Shown here: in pieces, positions 47,038-56,273 of the stretch
Layout of the letters: each line of letters opens with the position of its first letter
Numbering within the stretch: position 1 is the first letter of the stretch
Assembly: GCF_000176155.1 (NCBI RefSeq)
Contig: NZ_ACZO01000007.1
Location: forward strand, 744,001 to 808,000
Reading direction: 5' to 3'
Source of the DNA: Vibrio metschnikovii CIP 69.14
GTDB lineage: Bacteria > Pseudomonadota > Gammaproteobacteria > Enterobacterales > Vibrionaceae
DNA: 64,000 bases
Notes under the pieces: model-generated
What the model saw: the letters and a program-made list of their open reading frames with translations, nothing else
Database searches by the model: none
What the model was told of the DNA's origin: nothing
Translations under genes and position numbers: made by a program

Positions 47038-48939
47038 ATGCAAGAAACCGTTATTCAATTTAGTGATTTAGCACTAAACAGCACACTCCTTTCTGCCCTA
47101 AACGAAATGGGCTTTGTTACTCCAACCCCAATTCAATCTGCCGCGATACCTCTTTTATTAGCAGGTCGTGATGCATTAGGTAAAGCGCAAACCGGTACCG
47201 GTAAAACGGCCGCATTCTCTTTACCGCTTCTGAATAAGCTAGACCTCACTCAGTACAAGCCACAAGCAATTGTTATGGCACCAACTCGTGAGTTAGCGAT
47301 TCAAGTTGCCGCGGAAATTAAAACCCTCGGTAAAAATATCAAGGGATTAAAAGTATTAGAGATTTACGGTGGCGCCTCCATCGTCGATCAAATGCGCGCT
47401 TTAAAATCTGGCGCTCATATCATTGTTGGTACGCCGGGTCGTGTTAAAGACTTGATCACGCGTGAACGTTTACATTTGGACGAGTGTCACACTTTCGTTT
47501 TAGATGAAGCTGATGAAATGCTGAAAATGGGCTTCGTCGATGACGTCACATGGATCATGGAGCAATCGCCAGAAACAGCGCAGCGCGTATTATTTTCTGC
47601 GACTATGCCCCCGATTGTTAAAGACATTGTTGACCGCTTTTTGCGTGATCCTGCACGTGTTGACGTGGCCGGTTCAAACCAAACTGTGGCAAAAGTTGAG
47701 CAGCAATATTGGGTTGTTAAAGGTGTAGAGAAAGACGAAGCCATGGCTCGTCTACTTGAAACTGAAGAAACTGACGCTTCTATCGTGTTTGTTCGCACCC
47801 GTCAAGATACCGAGCGTCTAGCCGATTGGTTAATTGCGCGTGGCTTTAAAGCCGCAGCTTTGCACGGTGATATTCCTCAATCGTTGCGTGAGCGTACCGT
47901 TGATCATATCAAACAAGGTGTGATTGATATTTTAGTCGCAACGGATGTTGTGGCTCGTGGCCTTGATGTGCCACGTATTAACCACGTATTCAACTATGAT
48001 ATTCCATTCGATGTTGAATCTTACATCCACCGTATTGGCCGTACTGGTCGTGCTGGACGTAAGGGTAAAGCGATTTTGTTGGTTCGCACCAACCAAATTC
48101 GTATGCTACGCACCATTGAACGAGTAACTCGCACTTCAATGGAAGAGATCCAGCTACCTCATCGTGATAAAGTTGCTGAATCGCGCTTAACTCAGCTAGG
48201 TCTTGAATTAGAAGCAGACAAAGATCATGCAGCACTAGAAAAGTTTGCTGAACTGGTTGAGAAGCTACAAGCTTCATTAGAGGTTGATGCAACGACGCTA
48301 GCGGCTATTTTACTTAAACGTCAACAAGGTAAACGTCCACTGTTTTATACCGGTGAAGACCCAATGTTGGCTGCGATTGAGCGTGATAAATCTCGTCGTC
48401 GTGATCGCCGTGAATCTGGTGATGGCCGTACGGACAGCCGTGATGGTCGTCGTGAATTTGGTAGCCGTGATAACGTGCGTAATGTTGATTGGGATACTTA
48501 CCAATTACAAGTTGGCCGTGATCAAGGTGTACAAGTTAAAGATATCGTTGGCGCATTAGCTAATGAACTTGGTCTAACCAAAGGTTCTATCGGTGCGATT
48601 AAATTAGCCCAAGGTCATACGTTTGTTCAGTTACCAAAAAGTATGTCTAGCGATGTGACGGGTAAATTACGTAAGCTACGTATTCGCCAGAAAGAGGTGG
48701 GTGCAGTTGTGTGTGATTTTGATGACTTCCGCGAGTCACGTGGTCGTCGTCCAGAAGGTAATCGTGATGGTGGTGGTTACCGTGGTGCTCGTGATGGCGC
48801 ACCACGTCCAGCACGCAGTGATTCTCGTCCTCCTCGTGAAGGTGAGCGCCGCTTTGACCGCAACCGTGGCGCAGATGGTCGTAGCAGCTATCGCGGTGAT
48901 CGCCCAAGTACTTCAAGCCGTCGCCCTAGCGAAGCTTAA
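47038..48939 (+). CDS. deaD: ATP-dependent DEAD-box RNA helicase DeaD (CsdA)
   Basis: 633 residues from ATG 47038. Helicase motifs: AQTGTGKTAAF (I), PTRELAIQVA (Ia), DEADEML (II), FSAT (III), ARGLDVPRINHV (V) and HRIGRTGRAGR (VI). A DbpA-type RNA-binding domain follows (GVQVKDIVGALANELGLTKG) and then a basic RG/RD-rich tail (from about residue 585). It unwinds mRNA and 23S rRNA helices during cold adaptation and ribosome assembly. Monocistronic with a clear terminator. Confidence 0.95.
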   Translation: MQETVIQFSDLALNSTLLSALNEMGFVTPTPIQSAAIPLLLAGRDALGKAQTGTGKTAAFSLPLLNKLDLTQYKPQAIVMAPTRELAIQVAAEIKTLGKNIKGLKVLEIYGGASIVDQMRALKSGAHIIVGTPGRVKDLITRERLHLDECHTFVLDEADEMLKMGFVDDVTWIMEQSPETAQRVLFSATMPPIVKDIVDRFLRDPARVDVAGSNQTVAKVEQQYWVVKGVEKDEAMARLLETEETDASIVFVRTRQDTERLADWLIARGFKAAALHGDIPQSLRERTVDHIKQGVIDILVATDVVARGLDVPRINHVFNYDIPFDVESYIHRIGRTGRAGRKGKAILLVRTNQIRMLRTIERVTRTSMEEIQLPHRDKVAESRLTQLGLELEADKDHAALEKFAELVEKLQASLEVDATTLAAILLKRQQGKRPLFYTGEDPMLAAIERDKSRRRDRRESGDGRTDSRDGRREFGSRDNVRNVDWDTYQLQVGRDQGVQVKDIVGALANELGLTKGSIGAIKLAQGHTFVQLPKSMSSDVTGKLRKLRIRQKEVGAVVCDFDDFRESRGRRPEGNRDGGGYRGARDGAPRPARSDSRPPREGERRFDRNRGADGRSSYRGDRPSTSSRRPSEA

Positions 48940-48953
48940 TTAGTACTGATATT

Positions 48954-48990
48954 AAGCCCGTGGTGGAATGCTACGGGCTTATTTATTTGG
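48954..48990 (+). terminator. Terminator of deaD
   Basis: 8-bp stem AAGCCCGT/ACGGGCTT with an 11-nt loop and the tail ATTTATTTGG. Confidence 0.85.
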
Positions 48991-49106
48991 TTTCGCATTC
49001 ATCCTTTACATTAAGGATGTGACCTAGGTACAATCGTCCAACGTTGATGATCCGGTATTCGTGTTACCGAGTGACCATCGATGTTTACTTTTAACGTACT
49101 GAACAC

Positions 49107-49127
49107 GTGTTGCTTGGTGTGCAACAC
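49107..49127 (+). promoter_or_regulatory. Hairpin in the thrS leader, possible autoregulatory operator
   Basis: GTGTTGC/GCAACAC stem with a 7-nt loop 17 nt upstream of the thrS ATG and next to its TAAGGAT ribosome site. E. coli ThrRS represses its own translation by binding leader hairpins that mimic tRNA-Thr; a similar role here is inferred from position only. Confidence 0.45.
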
Positions 49128-49144
49128 CACTGTAAGGATTATTC

Positions 49145-51073
49145 ATGCCTATTATTACTCTTCCTGACGGCAGTCAGCGTCAATTTGATCACCCTGTCTC
49201 TACAATGGACGTCGCTCAATCTATCGGTCCTGGCCTTGCTAAAGCAACCATTGCAGGCCGTATTGATGGCCGACGTGTTGATGCTTGCGATCTGATTGAA
49301 CATGATGCAAGCCTTGAAATTATTACGGTTAAAGATGAGGCTGATGGATTAGAAATTGTTCGTCACTCTTGCGCGCATTTATTAGGGCATGCTCTTAAGC
49401 AGCTTTATCCGCAAGCAAAAATGGCTATCGGTCCAACCATCGATAGTGGTTTTTACTACGATATCGATCTTGATCATTCACTCTCACAAGAAGATCTTGA
49501 GCGCATCGAACAGCGAATGAAAGATTTGGTTAAAACCAAATACGCGGTTGTTAAGCATAAAGTCAGTTGGCAGGAAGCTCGGGATACTTTTGAATCTCGT
49601 GGTGAACCTTATAAAATCGAAATCTTAGACGAAAATGTTGCTCGTGATGATCGCCCAGGTCTTTATCATCACGAAGAATATATCGATATGTGTCGTGGTC
49701 CACACGTACCTCATATGGGTTTTTGTCAGCATTTTAAACTGCTTAGTGTAGCTGGCGCGTATTGGCGTGGTAACAGTGACAATAAGATGTTACAACGTGT
49801 TTATGGCACGGCTTTTCATGATAAGAAAGCACTACAAGCTCATTTAACTCGTTTAGAAGAAGCGGCCAAGCGTGACCATCGTAAAATTGGTAAACAACTT
49901 GACCTTTTTCATATGCAGCAAGAAGCGCCAGGAATGGTTTTCTGGCATCATAATGGCTGGTCTATCTTCCGTGATTTAGAAGTTTTCATTCGTCATAAAT
50001 TAACGGAATATGATTACCAAGAAGTGAAAGGTCCACTGATGATGGATCGCGTTCTATGGGAACGTTCTGGTCACTGGGATAAATACGCGGACGCGATGTT
50101 TACCACATCATCAGAAAATCGTGAATATGCGATTAAGCCGATGAACTGCCCAGGTCACGTACAAATCTTTAATCAAGGTTTGAAATCATATCGTGATTTA
50201 CCCTTGCGTATGGCCGAATTTGGATCGTGTCATCGTAACGAACCTTCAGGTTCATTACATGGTATTATGCGTGTGCGTGGTTTCACTCAAGATGATGCGC
50301 ATATTTTCTGTACTGAAGATCAAATTCAACAAGAAGTGACATCGTGCATTAAAATGGTGTACGACACGTACAATACCTTTGGTTTTGAAAATATTGCGGT
50401 TAAACTATCTACCCGTCCTGAAAAACGAGTAGGCAGTGACGAGATTTGGGATAAGTCTGAAGAGGCCCTGAAACACTCGCTTGACGCAATGGGTATTGCC
50501 TATGAGATTCAAGAAGGTGAAGGTGCTTTTTATGGTCCTAAAATTGAATTCACTTTGTATGATTGCTTGGATAGAGCATGGCAATGTGGCACAGTTCAAT
50601 TGGACTTCAATCTTCCATCACGTTTAGGCGCGACCTACGTTGGTGAAAGTAATGAGCGCTTAGTCCCGGTTATGATTCACCGTGCGATTTTAGGTTCTCT
50701 TGAGCGCTTTATCGGTATTCTTATCGAAGAATATGCGGGTTTCTTCCCAACGTGGTTAGCTCCTGAACAAGCCGTGGTAGTCAATATCACCGATAAACAG
50801 GCTGATTACGCTCAAGAAGTCGTACAAAAGCTACAAAAATGTGGCATTCGTGCGAAAGCGGACTTGAGAAATGAGAAGATAGGCTTTAAAATCCGCGAAC
50901 ATACTTTAAAACGTGTACCGTATATGCTCGTTTGTGGCGACCAAGAAATGGAAGCTGGTGAAATTGCAGTACGTACTCGAAAGGGCAAGGACTTAGGTAA
51001 ATTTAAATTGGATGATTTCATAACTCACATCCAAGCCGAAGTTTCTAGCCGTCAGCTCAATCTGGAGGAATAA
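49145..51073 (+). CDS. thrS: Threonyl-tRNA synthetase
   Basis: 642 residues, class II aaRS. Domains in order: N-terminal TGS ([20 protein letters not shown]), editing domain with [16 protein letters not shown] and the later [11 protein letters not shown], catalytic core with motif 2 [20 protein letters not shown] and motif 3 [17 protein letters not shown], zinc ligands near [12 protein letters not shown], and the anticodon-binding domain. Normal length. It is the head of the thrS-infC-rpmI-rplT group; infC begins 3 nt after its stop. Confidence 0.97.
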   Translation: MPIITLPDGSQRQFDHPVSTMDVAQSIGPGLAKATIAGRIDGRRVDACDLIEHDASLEIITVKDEADGLEIVRHSCAHLLGHALKQLYPQAKMAIGPTIDSGFYYDIDLDHSLSQEDLERIEQRMKDLVKTKYAVVKHKVSWQEARDTFESRGEPYKIEILDENVARDDRPGLYHHEEYIDMCRGPHVPHMGFCQHFKLLSVAGAYWRGNSDNKMLQRVYGTAFHDKKALQAHLTRLEEAAKRDHRKIGKQLDLFHMQQEAPGMVFWHHNGWSIFRDLEVFIRHKLTEYDYQEVKGPLMMDRVLWERSGHWDKYADAMFTTSSENREYAIKPMNCPGHVQIFNQGLKSYRDLPLRMAEFGSCHRNEPSGSLHGIMRVRGFTQDDAHIFCTEDQIQQEVTSCIKMVYDTYNTFGFENIAVKLSTRPEKRVGSDEIWDKSEEALKHSLDAMGIAYEIQEGEGAFYGPKIEFTLYDCLDRAWQCGTVQLDFNLPSRLGATYVGESNERLVPVMIHRAILGSLERFIGILIEEYAGFFPTWLAPEQAVVVNITDKQADYAQEVVQKLQKCGIRAKADLRNEKIGFKIREHTLKRVPYMLVCGDQEMEAGEIAVRTRKGKDLGKFKLDDFITHIQAEVSSRQLNLEE

Positions 51074-51076
51074 ACT

Positions 51077-51628
51077 ATTAAAGGCGGAAGACGTGGCCAA
51101 CAGCCGGCCAAACCAAACCAGCACCGTTTAAACGGTGAAATTCGTGGCGTTCGTGAAGTTCGTTTAACTGGCGCAGATGGTGAATCCGTTGGTGTTGTAT
51201 CAATCAGCGAAGCACTAGAAGCGGCCGTAGAAGCTGGTATGGATCTTGTAGAGATCAGCCCTAACGCCGAGCCACCTGTTTGTCGTGTGATGGACTATGG
51301 CAAATTCCTCTTTGAAAAGAGTAAAGCTGCTAAAGAGCAGAAGAAGAAGCAAAAACAGGTCCAGATTAAGGAAATAAAATTCCGTCCTGGAACTGATATC
51401 GGAGACTATCAGGTAAAACTACGCAACCTGACTAGCTTCCTTGAAGAAGGCAACAAAGTGAAAGTAACTATTCGCTTCCGTGGCCGTGAGATGGCGCACC
51501 AAGAAATCGGTGTTGATGTTTTGAATCGTTTGAAAGAAGATACGGCTGATATCGCGGTAGTAGAATCTTTCCCGAGCAGAATTGAAGCACGCCAGATGAT
51601 CATGATGCTTGCCCCTAAAAAGAAGTAA
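51077..51628 (+). CDS. infC: Translation initiation factor IF-3 (AUU start)
   Basis: 183 residues starting at an ATT codon at 51077, preceded by [28 protein letters not shown], then [12 protein letters not shown]. This matches E. coli IF3 from its first residues, so the later in-frame ATG at 51239 is not the start. The rare AUU start is the known device by which IF3 represses its own translation. N-domain, lysine-rich linker ([20 protein letters not shown]) and C-domain are complete, ending [10 protein letters not shown]. Confidence 0.97.
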   Translation: MKGGRRGQQPAKPNQHRLNGEIRGVREVRLTGADGESVGVVSISEALEAAVEAGMDLVEISPNAEPPVCRVMDYGKFLFEKSKAAKEQKKKQKQVQIKEIKFRPGTDIGDYQVKLRNLTSFLEEGNKVKVTIRFRGREMAHQEIGVDVLNRLKEDTADIAVVESFPSRIEARQMIMMLAPKKK

Positions 51629-51728
51629 TTAACGGCATTGCAAGTAATAAAACCTAGTGATTAAAAGCTGGGTTTTATTCGCCCTAATTACATTGTTATT
51701 AAACTACTACAATGCGGAGTTATTCATC

Positions 51729-51923
51729 ATGCCTAAGATGAAAACCAACAAAGGTGCTGCTAAGCGTTTTAAGAAAACAGCTGGTGGTATTAAGTACAAG
51801 CACGCTACTAAACGTCACATCCTGACTAAGCGTACTACTAAGAACAAGCGTCAACTACGCCCTAACTCAATCCTTCCGAAATGTGAAGTGGCTGGTGTTA
51901 TGCGCATGTTGCCATACGCTTAA
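51729..51923 (+). CDS. rpmI: 50S ribosomal protein bL35
   Basis: 64 residues starting [20 protein letters not shown], very basic, ending [11 protein letters not shown]. The start is ATG 51729 (GCGGAG upstream); the frame is open further upstream but the family starts here. It lies 100 nt after infC and 41 nt before rplT; in enterics bL20 represses rpmI-rplT by binding this leader, which may hold here. Confidence 0.96.
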   Translation: MPKMKTNKGAAKRFKKTAGGIKYKHATKRHILTKRTTKNKRQLRPNSILPKCEVAGVMRMLPYA

Positions 51924-51964
51924 TTCTTTTTAGTTTATTTATCGTTTAGTTTAGGAGAGACATA

Positions 51965-52318
51965 ATGCCTCGCGTAAAACGTGGTGTACAAGCTCGTGCA
52001 CGTCATAAGAAAGTTCTAAAACAAGCTAAAGGTTACTATGGTGCACGTTCACGTGTTTACCGCGTAGCTTTCCAAGCCGTTACTAAAGCAGGCCAATATG
52101 CTTACCGTGACCGTCGCACTAAAAAGCGTCAGTTCCGTCAGCTATGGATCGCGCGTATTAACGCTGCATCTCGTCAAAATGGTCTATCTTACAGCCGTTT
52201 CATCAATGGTCTTAAGAAAGCATCTATCGAGATCGATCGTAAGATCCTCGCAGATATCGCAGTATTCGACAAAGCAGCATTTTCTGTTCTTGTTGAGAAA
52301 GCGAAAGCTGCTCTGTAA
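51965..52318 (+). CDS. rplT: 50S ribosomal protein bL20
   Basis: 117 residues: [39 protein letters not shown], then [20 protein letters not shown]. It is essential for early 50S assembly. Starts after TAGGAGAG. It is the last gene of the operon and the core-genome border of the integron: the integrase gene converges on its terminator. Confidence 0.97.
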   Translation: MPRVKRGVQARARHKKVLKQAKGYYGARSRVYRVAFQAVTKAGQYAYRDRRTKKRQFRQLWIARINAASRQNGLSYSRFINGLKKASIEIDRKILADIAVFDKAAFSVLVEKAKAAL

Positions 52319-52340
52319 TAGAGTTTTAACTGTTTAATCG

Positions 52341-52367
52341 AAAGGAGGGCTTAGGCTCTCCTTTTTT
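52341..52367 (+). terminator. Terminator of rplT
   Basis: AAAGGAGGGC, TTAG loop, GCTCTCCTTT followed by a T-run. The intIA stop codon (TTA on the plus strand, 52366-52368) overlaps the end of the T-run. Confidence 0.88.
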
Positions 52368-53328
52368 ATAAGCGAGATAAAGGGCTCAATACCCCGTTTG
52401 CTCCTCTATCCAATACATGAGTATAAATTTGTGTCGTTGAGACGTCAGCATGACCAAGCTGCTCTTGTACCGTTCGAATATCAGCTCCTGATTCGAGAAG
52501 ATGGGTCGCAAATGAGTGTCTTAGCGTATGGCAAGATACTGATTTTTTAATTTCAGCTTCTTTTACTGCTCTTTTTACGGTTCGTTGTAATGAGGTTTCA
52601 TTAATATGATGCCGACGTAATAAGTTGCTTTCCTGATCAACCGATAATGCGTTAGATGGAAATAAGTAATGCCAATGAAATTCGAATGGTGCTGTCGGAT
52701 ATTTGCTATTTAATGCGTTAGGCAACCATACGCCACCATAACCTTTCGTTTCCATATCTTTATCGTAGTATCGTTTTGCGAGTGATATTTGTTCCTTGAT
52801 TAAAGGGTGTAACTCTTTGGCCAGTGTTACTGTTCGATTTTTCCCTCCTTTTCCCTGCCATATCCTCAAAGCTCCATAATCAAAATCGATATCTTGTACA
52901 CGTAAGCGAACGCATTCCATCAATCTTAGTCCTGAACCATAAAGTAGTTTGATGTGAAGCTGATATTTTGGATCAACATGATTAAAGAAGCGTTTTATTT
53001 CTTCTCGCGTCATGACGATCGGTAGCTTTCTTTCCAATTGAGATTTTTGGAATTTCATTTCCAGTGTCAATGGCTCTTTGATGATCTCCCTATACAAAAA
53101 ACTCAGTGCATTCAAAGCCAATGATTGTGTTTTGGTTGCTACTTTTTTTTCAACAGCTAAGTAGGTTAAAAACTGTTCGACATCACGAGAGCCTAATAGA
53201 TTAGGGTGAGTTTTATTATGAAAGACCACATATTGCGTTATCCAATGTATATAAGATTCTATAGTTTTGTTAGCATAATACCTGACTTGCATATATTCCT
53301 TTACGCTAAGCAGAAATTGAGATTTCAT
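52366..53328 (-). CDS. intIA: Integron integrase IntIA
   Basis: 320 residues, the same length as V. cholerae IntIA and very similar in sequence (MKSQFLLSVKEYMQVRYYAN; ATKTQSLALNALSFLYREI). Tyrosine-recombinase residues: Arg in LLYGSGLRLMECVRLRV, HxxR in SCHTLRHSFATHLLESG, His in EQLGHADVSTTQ and the nucleophile Tyr in TQIYTHVLDRG. The integron-specific additional domain is present (GYGGVWLPNALNSKYPTAPF). It recombines attI and attC sites to insert, excise and shuffle cassettes. A perfect LexA box lies just upstream. The gene is intact. Confidence 0.97.
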   Translation of the reverse strand: MKSQFLLSVKEYMQVRYYANKTIESYIHWITQYVVFHNKTHPNLLGSRDVEQFLTYLAVEKKVATKTQSLALNALSFLYREIIKEPLTLEMKFQKSQLERKLPIVMTREEIKRFFNHVDPKYQLHIKLLYGSGLRLMECVRLRVQDIDFDYGALRIWQGKGGKNRTVTLAKELHPLIKEQISLAKRYYDKDMETKGYGGVWLPNALNSKYPTAPFEFHWHYLFPSNALSVDQESNLLRRHHINETSLQRTVKRAVKEAEIKKSVSCHTLRHSFATHLLESGADIRTVQEQLGHADVSTTQIYTHVLDRGANGVLSPLSRL

Positions 53329-53342
53329 ACATAAATCCTTTG

Positions 53343-53358
53343 CTGTTTTTATATACAG
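53343..53358. promoter_or_regulatory. LexA box upstream of intIA
   Basis: CTGTTTTTATATACAG, a perfect CTGT-N8-ACAG palindrome 15 nt upstream of the intIA start codon. LexA repression of integrase genes, with SOS induction of recombination, is established in vibrios and class 1 integrons. Confidence 0.9.
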
Positions 53359-53550
53359 TGATGTGGGTTTTATAGGCTGTCAATAACTAAGTGACATTTT
53401 GCCGTTTATTTAGATCTGCTTCTCATTGCGATGGTGTATAACATGATGAATCAGATGGTTATTATGTTACGATTGTTCGACCTTTGCTCTAAAAAGGCGG
53501 CGGTAGCGTGGAAGAAAAGACGGCATGTTTCAGTGTAATAAGCGTTAGGT
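53359..53550 (+). other. attI recombination region and cassette promoter area
   Basis: Non-coding region between the integrase promoter and cassette 1. The insertion point is the G/TTAGGT core at 53544-53550. The cassette promoter (Pc) would be expected here, but I cannot assign boxes confidently. Confidence 0.75.
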
Positions 53551-53592
53551 GAAAGTTTTGGCAATAGAGTGATTGATGATTTAAGGGTAAAA

Positions 53593-54471
53593 ATGGAATG
53601 TAGAAGCTGTGGAAAAAGTGACTTCAAGCTCACTATTCAAAAAAATCATAATGGCGGGACTACTAGGTATCGTAGATGTGTAACTTGCAACTCGAATATT
53701 GGCGCAGCATTGAGCCTAACTACTTTCGAACAACTAAAAAGTAGTGGTTATTCAGTCGTTGATTTAGGGGCTGGTTCACAACAAAGCTTAGTCAGCAACA
53801 ATAGTTTGCCAAAATCAACCTTGTTCAAGAATGAAAAAGAAGTCCAAGATTGGTTTTTTAATGTTTTTGATGAATGGTTCTATATTGCAAAAGAAGTTCC
53901 AGGTAAGCACCTTGTTGAGGACATGAAAGTCCGTATGGACTTTATGCTTTACCCAAGATCATCATTATCTGATATGGGCTTTTATAAAGGCTGGTTTGGA
54001 GTAGAAGTTAAACTATTTCCAAATCATCGAGAAGAATTATCTGCTCCCAGTAAAGCTTTATGGCAAGCAGTTAGTTATAACGATAGTGAGTTCTATTTAA
54101 ATCAATCAAAAACAGCAAACTTTAATGTTTCAAGTATTGAAGGTGCTACAAAACCATTCTACACAATGATTTTTAGTAATCGCAGTTTTAATAAAGGTAA
54201 AAATGAGTACCTTAACCAAAATGGAGAAAAACAGAGAAATCAATTCGATTATATAATGCGTACAATTAGTACTGTCGGGCTATATGCAAAAGTTGGAATG
54301 GTTAATATTATCGAATCTAGTGATAACTCTAACATCAAAAAGTGGAGCTTTGATTTTGGTAGAGAAACATATTGCTCCTTTGTACGAGAAACTAATGATA
54401 CTTACAGACAAACCCAATTTAAATTGCATAATGAAGAAATAATTAAAAAAATAAGAGTTGGGCACCAGTAA
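53593..54471 (+). CDS. Cassette 1: zinc-ribbon protein with PD-(D/E)XK-like motif
   Basis: 292 residues from ATG 53593, which has TAAGGG 5-6 nt upstream; a GTG 24 nt earlier is less likely. The N-terminus has a zinc ribbon (CRSCGK ... CVTC, Cys 3, 6, 29, 32). A middle segment has Asp in VRMDFMLYPR (about residue 116) and 22 residues later GVEVKLF, an E-x-K pair in a beta-strand context, as in PD-(D/E)XK nucleases. I do not recognise a named family; a restriction-like or defence nuclease is an inference. It occupies the first cassette position, closest to the cassette promoter, so it should be well expressed. Confidence 0.75.
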   Translation: MECRSCGKSDFKLTIQKNHNGGTTRYRRCVTCNSNIGAALSLTTFEQLKSSGYSVVDLGAGSQQSLVSNNSLPKSTLFKNEKEVQDWFFNVFDEWFYIAKEVPGKHLVEDMKVRMDFMLYPRSSLSDMGFYKGWFGVEVKLFPNHREELSAPSKALWQAVSYNDSEFYLNQSKTANFNVSSIEGATKPFYTMIFSNRSFNKGKNEYLNQNGEKQRNQFDYIMRTISTVGLYAKVGMVNIIESSDNSNIKKWSFDFGRETYCSFVRETNDTYRQTQFKLHNEEIIKKIRVGHQ

Positions 54472-54475
54472 TTTC

Positions 54476-54601
54476 ACCTAACAAGGCGTTAAAGAGGGAT
54501 TCACAACGCGCGGCATTTTCATTGTGCGTTGATTTTATTGGTTTTAGTGCTATGCGGTGAGTTAGTAGTTGCGTTGCTCACCCCTTAACGCGGCGTTAAA
54601 T
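54476..54601 (+). repeat. attC site 1
   Basis: R'' ACCTAAC at 54476, R' GTTAAAT at 54595. Subfamily A (contains GAGGGATTCACAACGCG and CTCACCCCTTAACGCGGC). Confidence 0.93.
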
Positions 54602-55264
54602 GCTTTCAGATGTACGCGAAAATCTGAGTATGTGACCTTTAAATTTTTTCTCTAAATAATCGGTATTGTCCGGTCTTATGTGATCACTCGTAAATCCATA
54701 TTCACTCATTTTCGAGCTAAGTTTATTTTTCCGACCTCGGTCTGGGTCAACAATAATAATATCGCATGTCGGATTAGCATGAGTTTGAATGAACTGAGCC
54801 AACAATGAGATGTGTTGGTCTTCATATAAAAGGTCGCTACCAATGATTAAATCAAAAAGGCCGAGTTGACTGTTCGCATCTGCCCAGTCGACACGTTCGA
54901 AAGCAATTTTTTTCCGATTATTCAGTTGAGTGTTTCTGTCTAGGAATGTTTCAACTTCAGGATGATAATCCGTGGCGGTGATGTTTGCCATTTGCTCATT
55001 CAGAAGTAGGCTTGATAATCCAATGCCACAACCGACTTCAAGAATTCGTTTGTTATTGGTATCTAAGTTAAGAACATGGTGTGCTAGAACTAAGCTGGAT
55101 GGCCAAACCACCCCGAAAATTGGCCATGAAGCAGAAGAGATGCCTAAATTTTGTGCCGTATTTTTAGGGTCGCTAAACTGTTGTTTATCACGTAAAGTGC
55201 ATAGATGTATATCATTGTTTCCAATGACAATAGTTTGGTAACGAATACGAAATGTAGTTGTCAT
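54596..55264 (-). CDS. Cassette 2: METTL-like methyltransferase, reverse orientation (copy 1)
   Basis: 222 residues, Methyltransf_16-type class I fold: NKRILEVGCGIGLSSLLL (motif I), ITATDYHPEVETFL (motif II), FDLIIGSDLLYEDQHISLLA (motif IV, with the xDLLY substrate loop). Relatives methylate lysines of proteins; the target is unknown. It is transcribed against the cassette direction, so it must have its own promoter. Its TAA stop is supplied by the TTA of the attC core at 54596-54598. It is nearly identical to the cassette at 56268. Confidence 0.88.
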   Translation of the reverse strand: MTTTFRIRYQTIVIGNNDIHLCTLRDKQQFSDPKNTAQNLGISSASWPIFGVVWPSSLVLAHHVLNLDTNNKRILEVGCGIGLSSLLLNEQMANITATDYHPEVETFLDRNTQLNNRKKIAFERVDWADANSQLGLFDLIIGSDLLYEDQHISLLAQFIQTHANPTCDIIIVDPDRGRKNKLSSKMSEYGFTSDHIRPDNTDYLEKKFKGHILRFSRTSESI

Positions 55265-55370
55265 AATGGTTCTTGGTTAGGTAGTAAAGCTAAGCCAAAT
55301 ACTAATAATCCATAGATGACGAAACAAAAAGTGTGATAAAGGTTAAAGCAATTTGAGGTTAGTGCAAGGC

Positions 55371-55497
55371 ATTTAACAAAGCGTTTAAGAGGGATTCGCA
55401 ACGCGTGGCATTTTCGTTATGCGTTGATTTTATTAGTTTTTAGTGTAATGCGGTGAGTTTGTAGTTGCGTTGCTCACCCCTTAACGCGGCGTTAGGC
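55371..55497 (+). repeat. attC site 2
   Basis: R'' ATTTAAC at 55371, R' GTTAGGC at 55491. Subfamily A. Confidence 0.93.
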
Positions 55498-55520
55498 TTT
55501 ACACAGATTATAAGGAAGTA

Positions 55521-56153
55521 ATGAGTATGAGCGTATCGAATATGTACGATCAAATTGCTGTAAGGTATGAAGATTTAGTTTTAGATTCACAATACATTGG
55601 TCCTGTTTGGATAGAAAAAAAGCTACATTCTTTGAAATTACCATTTCGGAAGTACTTAGATTTAGGGTGTGCGACTGGCACTATCGGGACTATTATTTCT
55701 GAGCTAATCCCAAATTCAAGTATTGTTGGAATTGATGTATCACCTGAAATGATACGTATTGCTGAGAGTCGAAATATTTACCAAAGTCTACATGTTCATA
55801 ACCTTGATGAACCTTTAGGTCATCTTATTTCTAATGATATAAATGTTGTTACTGCACTCGGTTTTAGCGAATTTTTATCAAACCCTGAACAGCTCTTGAA
55901 AGAAGTTCACCAATTGTTAAGCGCAAATGGTATCTGTTTTATGTCGTTTCAGTTGCATGATCCAAGTAATGCAAAGTTGCCAAGGATGACCCATAGTGGT
56001 GAAGTCGTGCATAACGCATACACAGAAGCTGAGGTAAAAAGTATGTTTGAAAGAGCAGGCTTTAATCTCACTAAATTAGAAACACTACGCGGTTACGTTT
56101 CCAGTAAAGGGTATGAGTGCTATTACATAATGGTTGAGGCAAGCAAAGCCTAA
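55521..56153 (+). CDS. Cassette 3: class I SAM methyltransferase
   Basis: 210 residues from ATG 55521 after AAGGAAG. Motif I is YLDLGCATGTIGTII, motif II VGIDVSPEMIRIAE, and the post-motif region NVVTALGFSEFLSNPEQLLK. It belongs to the Methyltransf_11/25 kind and is unrelated in sequence to the reverse-oriented cassette methyltransferases on either side. The substrate is unknown. Its TAA overlaps the first bases of the attC (GCCTAAC). Confidence 0.87.
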   Translation: MSMSVSNMYDQIAVRYEDLVLDSQYIGPVWIEKKLHSLKLPFRKYLDLGCATGTIGTIISELIPNSSIVGIDVSPEMIRIAESRNIYQSLHVHNLDEPLGHLISNDINVVTALGFSEFLSNPEQLLKEVHQLLSANGICFMSFQLHDPSNAKLPRMTHSGEVVHNAYTEAEVKSMFERAGFNLTKLETLRGYVSSKGYECYYIMVEASKA

Positions 56154-56273
56154 CAAACGGTTAAAGAGGGATTCGCAACGCTCGGCATTTTTGTTTTGCG
56201 TTGATTTCAGTGGTTACGGTGTTGTGCGGTGAGTTGGTCGTTGCGTTGCTCACCCCTTAACCGGGCGTTAAAT
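56148..56273 (+). repeat. attC site 3 (hybrid)
   Basis: R'' GCCTAAC at 56148, R' GTTAAAT at 56267. Outer parts resemble subfamily A, but the centre (GGTTACGGTGTTGTGCGG) is like subfamily B. Confidence 0.92.

Noticed and set aside
51239..51628. Short ATG-started version of infC
   Set aside because: IF3 homology begins at the upstream ATT at 51077 with a strong ribosome site.
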